Assembly: GCA_964236445.1 (NCBI GenBank)
Contig: CAXSDR010000110.1
Coordinates: 1-11,393 of the forward strand
Reading direction: 5' to 3'
DNA from: CAXSDR01 sp964236445
GTDB taxonomy: Bacteria > Actinomycetota > Actinomycetes > Motilibacterales > Motilibacteraceae
Length of the DNA: 11,393 bases
The notes beneath the pieces are model-generated. The model saw only the letters and a list, made by a program, of their open reading frames with translations. It had not been told where the DNA came from and searched no databases. The translations under genes were made by a program, and so were the position numbers. This document shows positions 7,665-11,393 of the stretch, in pieces (position 1 is the first letter of the stretch; each line of letters opens with the position of its first letter).

Positions 7665-8062
7665 GTGACGTCTCGAGAGTTCGTCGACGCCTTCTCCGCG
7701 TCCGTCGCGGCCCGGCGCTCGCGTGGCCCGTTCACGCCCGCTGGACTTCTGGACCTAAGGCTCAGTTCGTCACGTCGGTGACCGACGGCTTCGACGACAG
7801 CGACTACGACAACGAGCTGTCGACACGCCAGCTCCTCGAGGAGCTGTCCAAAGACCCGAATCTCATGGCACATCCCGAGGCAGCCTGGTTTCCGAGACTC
7901 GCTAGCGGAACCGACGAGAAGCTGCGCGCCGTCCTGAGCGATCAACCGGTCCGCCTGCTCGACGAAGTCTGGTCGTGGTCGCACCTGCCGACTCTCGCAG
8001 GGGCCGAACTCGCGACGGACCCGCGCGAGCTCTACGGTTTTGAGGTCGAACGGGTCGTCTGA
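7665..8062 (+). pseudogene. Frameshifted hypothetical protein gene
   Basis: A GTG at 7665 with GGGAG just upstream (7656-7660) opens a frame reading MTSREFVDAFSASVAARRSR and GPFTPAGLLD, which stops at TGA 7779-7781. The frame one base back (-1 relative to the first) carries the rest from about 7763: QFVTSVTDGFDDSDYDNELS, TRQLLEELSKDPNLMAHPEA, LRAVLSDQPVRLLDEVWSWS, then ELYGFEVERVV and TGA at 8060-8062. The two parts join into a protein of about 130 residues if one base is missing between about 7745 and 7763. The family is not recognised. The acidic, helical character would suit an immunity or regulatory protein. The open frame that runs on upstream from 7763 to 7514 overlaps the previous gene and looks like nonsense. 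True decay and a single-base error are both possible. Confidence 0.65.
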
Positions 8063-8129
8063 TCGACCATCGCAGCGGCTGCCCGATATGGACAGGCGCG
8101 GGAAGGTGCAACGCTGCCACGATGGTCCC

Positions 8130-8885
8130 ATGACGCCTCCGACTGCTGACCTCACGACCGCCGCCTTCCTCGCGTCGTTCCGCAGCGACGTGGCCCGCAT
8201 CCTCGCCGTCGCACCGGACAGGCTCACCTCGCCGACGCCCGGCTGCCCAGGCTGGGACGTGGCGGACGTCGTACGACACACCGGCGAGATGTATCTGCGG
8301 CGCCGAGCGACCATCACCTCAGCGCTGAGCCTGCAGGAGGCCGAGCCACTCCCCCGCGGGCCTCAGCCGGGCGAGGACCTCATGGCGTGGTACGCCCACG
8401 AAGCCGAGCTCCTGCTCCACGAGCTCGAGACCCGAGACGAGGACGAGCCGACGTGGACGCGATGGCCGGCGGAGCAGCGCATCGGTTTCTGGGCACGACG
8501 CATGGCCCAGGAGACGCTCGTCCACCGCGCCGACATCGACCTGGCAGGCGGTGACCCACTCGCGCTCGACGAGAACTTGGCGCTCGACGGCATCGACGAG
8601 ATTCTGCGGATCTTCCTGTGCGGCGCCGCATGGGAAGGGCAGACGCCCTCGGCCCTGACGCAGCGGACCGTCCGCATCGACGCCGGTGGTGTCGTGACGC
8701 GCGTACGTCTCGCGCACCGCTGGGTGAACGTCAGCACCACCGACGGACCGGCCGATGCCGGCATCTCGGGATCACCCGCAGACCTGCTGCTGTGGCTGTG
8801 GGGACGTCCGGCTGATGTGAACATGGACGGCGACGAATCCGCCGTGGCCGCCCTGCGCGCAGCGCTCGACGCGGCTGGGCAGTGA
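8130..8885 (+). CDS. Maleylpyruvate isomerase family mycothiol-dependent enzyme (DinB/MDMPI fold)
   Basis: The gene encodes 251 residues from the ATG at 8130. The N-terminal MDMPI/DinB-like four-helix domain (about residues 10-150) shows PGCPGWDVADVVRHTGE and the later helix WARRMAQETLVHRADID. His50, Glu128 and His132 match the His...Glu-x3-His metal triad of this fold. The C-terminal SCP2-like MDMPI_C domain (about 165-250) has the typical GSPADLLLWLWGR. Family members use mycothiol as a cofactor for isomerisation or conjugation reactions; the substrate here cannot be read from sequence. The in-frame ATG at 8088 and TTG at 8040 are less likely starts because homology begins after 8130. No clear ribosome binding site is seen. 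The stop is one base from the convergent proS stop, with no obvious terminator hairpin between them. Confidence 0.85.
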   Translation: MTPPTADLTTAAFLASFRSDVARILAVAPDRLTSPTPGCPGWDVADVVRHTGEMYLRRRATITSALSLQEAEPLPRGPQPGEDLMAWYAHEAELLLHELETRDEDEPTWTRWPAEQRIGFWARRMAQETLVHRADIDLAGGDPLALDENLALDGIDEILRIFLCGAAWEGQTPSALTQRTVRIDAGGVVTRVRLAHRWVNVSTTDGPADAGISGSPADLLLWLWGRPADVNMDGDESAVAALRAALDAAGQ

Positions 8886-8886
8886 G

Positions 8887-10644
8887 CTAGCGCGCCGCGA
8901 GCCGTTCCACCACCTCGGCCACCGGGATGCTCTGCTTCTCACCCGTACGCCGGTCCCGCACCTCGACGACACCGTCGGCGAGACCCTTGCCCACCACGAC
9001 GATCGTGGGCATGCCGAGCAGCTCGGCGTCCTTGAACTTCACCCCGGGCGAGACGCCGCGCCGGTCGTCGAGCAGCACCCGCACCCCGCGCGCCTCCAGC
9101 TCGGCGGCGATCCGCTCCGACTCGCCCGCGACGACCTCGTCCTTGCCCGCAGCCACGACGTGCACCTCGGCGGGCGCGATCTCGGGCGGCCAGCACAGGC
9201 CCAGCTCGTCATGGGTCTGCTCGGCCACAGCCGCAACCGCCCGCGACACCCCGATGCCGTAGGAGCCCATCGTCACCGTGGCGAGCTTGCCGTTCGGGTC
9301 GAGCACGCGCAGGCCGAGCGCGTCGGCATATTTGCGGCCCAGCTGGAAGATGTGACCGATCTCGATGCCACGTGCCAGCTCCAGCACGCCCGCGCCCGTC
9401 GGCGACGCGTCACCGGCGCGGATCTCCGCCGCCTCCACCGTGCCGTCGGGCGTGAAGTCGCGGCCGACCACCAGGTCGATGATGTGGCGGTCGCGCTCGT
9501 CGGCACCCGTCACCCAGCGCGTGCCGGCGACGACGCGCGGGTCGACCAGATAACGGATCTTGCTCGGCCCCTCGGCACCCAGCACGCCAGGACCGATGTA
9601 GCCACGCACCAGTTCGGGATGAGCAGCGAAGTCCGCTTCGGTGAACACGTCGACCTCGTGCGGGGAAAGCTGCGCCTCCAGACGCTTGGTGTCGATCTCA
9701 CGGTCGCCGGGAACGCCGACGGCCAATGGGGTCCGTGTGCCGTCGGGCGCAACAAGCGTCACGATGACGTTCTTCAGCATGTCGGCCGCGGTCCATGCGC
9801 GGTCTGCCCGCCACAGGTCCTGCGACGCGTTCAACAGATCGACCAGGCTCTGGATGGTCGGGGTGCCGGGCGTCTCGACCACGCGGGCGGCGGGGACGGA
9901 CCTCGCGTCGAGTGCAGGTGGCACCGGCGTGACGACCGCCTCGACGTTGGCCGCGTAGTCGCCGGCGGTGCTTCGCACGAACGTGTCCTCGCCGTTCTCG
10001 CACGGTGCGAGGAACTCCTCGGACGCCGATCCGCCCATCGCCCCGGCCATGGCCGCCACGACGACGAACTCCATGCCGAGCCGCTCGAAGATGCGCACGT
10101 AGGCGGCCCGGTGCGCGTCGTAGGAACGCTGCAGCCCCGCGTCGTCCATGTCGAAGGAGTAGGAGTCCTTCATGACGAACTCGCGGCCTCGCAGCAGGCC
10201 GGCGCGCGGACGCGCCTCATCACGGTATTTGGTCTGGATCTGGTAGATCGAGAGCGGCAGGTCCTTGTAGGAGCTGTAGAGGTCCTTCACCAGAAGGGTG
10301 AACATTTCTTCATGTGTCGGACCGAGGAGGTAGTCGTTGCCCTTGCGGTCCTTCAACCGGAAGACGAGGTCGCCGTACTCGCTCCAGCGGCCCGTCGCCT
10401 CATAGGGCTCGCGCGGCAGCAGAGCAGGGAAGTGCACTTCCTGGAAGCCTGCTGCGTCCATCTCCTCGCGCACCACACGCTCGACGTTGCGCAGCACCTG
10501 CCACCCCAACGGCAGCCAGGTGTAGATGCCCGGGGCAGCGCGGCGGATGTAGCCGGCGCGCACCAGCAGCCGGTGACTCGGCACCTCGGCGTCCGCCGGG
10601 TCCTCGCGCAGGGTGCGTAGGAACAGCGACGACATCCTCAGCAC
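8887..10644 (-). CDS. proS: Prolyl-tRNA synthetase, bacterial type with INS editing domain
   Basis: The gene encodes 585 residues, close to the usual bacterial length (about 570-590). This class II enzyme charges tRNA-Pro with proline in the cytoplasm. Motif 1 lies around residues 45-68 (LPLGWQVLRNVERVVREEM). The TxE-type loop is GPTHEE (109-113). Motif 2 spans about 134-156 (QTKYRDEARPRAGLLRGREF, Arg141). The insertion (INS) editing domain is about 225-400, with Lys291 (ADMLKNVIV) at the likely editing-site position that deacylates Ala-tRNA-Pro. Motif 3 is GSYGIGVSR (460-468). The anticodon-binding domain is about 490-585 (KDEVVAG, GVSPGVKFKDAELLG). The GTG at 10644 is chosen over the ATG at 10635 because GAGGAG precedes it by five bases. 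It lies 48 bases downstream of the EAL-DICT gene on the same strand. Confidence 0.98.
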   Translation of the reverse strand: MLRMSSLFLRTLREDPADAEVPSHRLLVRAGYIRRAAPGIYTWLPLGWQVLRNVERVVREEMDAAGFQEVHFPALLPREPYEATGRWSEYGDLVFRLKDRKGNDYLLGPTHEEMFTLLVKDLYSSYKDLPLSIYQIQTKYRDEARPRAGLLRGREFVMKDSYSFDMDDAGLQRSYDAHRAAYVRIFERLGMEFVVVAAMAGAMGGSASEEFLAPCENGEDTFVRSTAGDYAANVEAVVTPVPPALDARSVPAARVVETPGTPTIQSLVDLLNASQDLWRADRAWTAADMLKNVIVTLVAPDGTRTPLAVGVPGDREIDTKRLEAQLSPHEVDVFTEADFAAHPELVRGYIGPGVLGAEGPSKIRYLVDPRVVAGTRWVTGADERDRHIIDLVVGRDFTPDGTVEAAEIRAGDASPTGAGVLELARGIEIGHIFQLGRKYADALGLRVLDPNGKLATVTMGSYGIGVSRAVAAVAEQTHDELGLCWPPEIAPAEVHVVAAGKDEVVAGESERIAAELEARGVRVLLDDRRGVSPGVKFKDAELLGMPTIVVVGKGLADGVVEVRDRRTGEKQSIPVAEVVERLAAR

Positions 10645-10649
10645 GGAAG

Positions 10650-10655
10650 CTCCTC
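10650..10655 (-). promoter_or_regulatory. Ribosome binding site of proS
   Basis: The minus strand reads GAGGAG, then five bases, then GTG at 10644. Spacing to the internal ATG at 10635 would be 14 bases, so this site supports the GTG start. Confidence 0.7.
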
Positions 10656-10692
10656 AACGGCGGTCAGCGGGTTTGCCCCCTGAGGATAGGCG

Positions 10693-11393
10693 TCAGTGGA
10701 CCGCGGGCACGATCCAGTTCATCAGCGTCGATGCTGCAGCCAGCACGAGGTCCCGGTCATGGGTGATGGCGAAGGCGAAACGCCGTAGCGGGTCGGGCCC
10801 GTCGTCGCCCACGTCACGCGCCACGAGCACACCCGCGAAGTGAGGGCCCACGACGATGACGTTCCACTCCCCCACGAGCCGCTCCCCTGCCAGGAGCGAC
10901 GAGCCGCGCACGCCGGGCAGCGGCTCAGCCGGCATGCCGACCCCCAGTGCGGCGATGAATGCCGCGTGCTGCGCGAGCGTGGCGTAGCGCTGCGCCGTGC
11001 GCGGTGTGAAGTGCTTGGCGTGCTGGAAGCACGAGAGCAGGACGACGGGCCCGTGGCTCAGCGACTGGTTCTCCAGATGGAAGCTGGTCGGTTGAAGCAG
11101 CCGCTTCTCGATCGTGTCCGTCGGTCGATGCGCGGCGACGAGCTCGAACGGCGTCGAGCGGCGTCTCGGCGAGATCGGCGGCCGAGGGTCAGCGCGTGGG
11201 AGCTCGTACGACGTCGCCGGGACCCGGCTCGGCAACGGACCGGGCCGACCGAAGTGCCAGCCCTGGCCGTACGTCGCCCCCAGCGCACGCGCGACCTCCA
11301 CCTGCTGCACGGTCTCGATGCCCTCGGCGAGAACCGCGGCGCCGGAGCTCTCGGCATAGGCGCGTACGGCGTTGGCGATGGCCGCGATGTCGG
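10693..11393 (-). CDS. EAL-DICT signalling protein (probable c-di-GMP phosphodiesterase/sensor), 5' end outside window
   Basis: The frame is open from the right edge to the TGA at 10693-10695, giving 232 visible residues. The first part is the C-terminal end of an EAL domain: VLAEGIETVQQVEVARALGA and YGQGWHFGRPGPLP. It includes the AEGIE motif, whose first Glu is the general base in active EAL enzymes. The rest is a DICT domain: TPFELVAAHRPTDTIEKRLL, VVLLSCFQHAKHFTP, RYATLAQHAAFIAALG, GEWNVIVVGPHFAGVLVARD and FAFAITHDRDLVLAAASTLM. DICT is a sensory domain found with c-di-GMP enzymes and two-component proteins, and EAL-DICT pairs are frequent in actinomycetes. The EAL signature and DDFG motifs lie beyond the window, so activity cannot be judged in full. 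It is transcribed towards proS with a 48-base gap. Confidence 0.88.
   Translation of the reverse strand, partial: DIAAIANAVRAYAESSGAAVLAEGIETVQQVEVARALGATYGQGWHFGRPGPLPSRVPATSYELPRADPRPPISPRRRSTPFELVAAHRPTDTIEKRLLQPTSFHLENQSLSHGPVVLLSCFQHAKHFTPRTAQRYATLAQHAAFIAALGVGMPAEPLPGVRGSSLLAGERLVGEWNVIVVGPHFAGVLVARDVGDDGPDPLRRFAFAITHDRDLVLAAASTLMNWIVPAVH

Noticed and set aside
9160..10620. Long plus-strand open frame (486 residues) opposite proS
   Set aside because: It is antisense to a textbook prolyl-tRNA synthetase, and its translation is rich in His, Arg and Gln without any recognisable domain.
1..11393. CRISPR arrays, tRNA or rRNA genes, transposases, attachment sites
   Set aside because: No regularly spaced direct repeats, no cloverleaf-like segment, and no transposase or integrase motif was found on either strand by eye.

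Overview
The window is high-GC DNA that looks like an actinomycete chromosome. The main evidence is a gene of the mycothiol-dependent maleylpyruvate isomerase family (mycothiol is the actinobacterial low-molecular-weight thiol), an actinobacterial-type bacterial prolyl-tRNA synthetase, and an EAL-DICT signalling protein. Species cannot be named from the sequence; a Nocardioidaceae or Intrasporangiaceae-like genus would fit.

Layout. (1) Positions 2-4957 hold the 3' part of a very large Rhs/YD-repeat polymorphic toxin, cut by the left window edge. It carries a carboxypeptidase-regulatory-like domain, a ZU5-like domain, an Rhs N-terminal (DUF6531-like) segment, long YD repeats, an Rhs core, a hydrophobic pre-toxin stretch, a Hint self-cleaving domain and a 113-residue tip with a PD-(D/E)xK nuclease signature. 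(2) At 4954-5586, overlapping the toxin stop as GTGA, is its probable immunity gene. (3) Positions 5587-8062 are a remnant zone: a frameshifted minus-strand fragment of a dihydrofolate-reductase/RibD-like gene; an orphan toxin tip that begins at a Hint-like His-Asn|Ser junction; a broken gene joined to it by ATGA, probably its immunity gene; an intact helical-repeat-like protein; and another frameshifted gene. (4) Positions 8130-11393 are ordinary chromosomal genes: an MDMPI-family enzyme (+), then convergent proS (-) and a partial EAL-DICT gene (-) that runs off the right edge.

How it fits together. The left two thirds read as a toxin diversification locus: an active Rhs-Hint-nuclease/immunity pair followed by at least one displaced toxin-tip/immunity cassette in decay. 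Silent cassettes of this kind downstream of Rhs and CDI genes are known as sources for tip swapping or as residual immunity. The broken genes lie between two long intact reading frames (the Rhs gene and proS), which argues for true gene decay over poor sequence quality, although single-base errors cannot be excluded. The most interesting items are the orphan 78-residue tip, whose family I do not recognise, and its broken partner.
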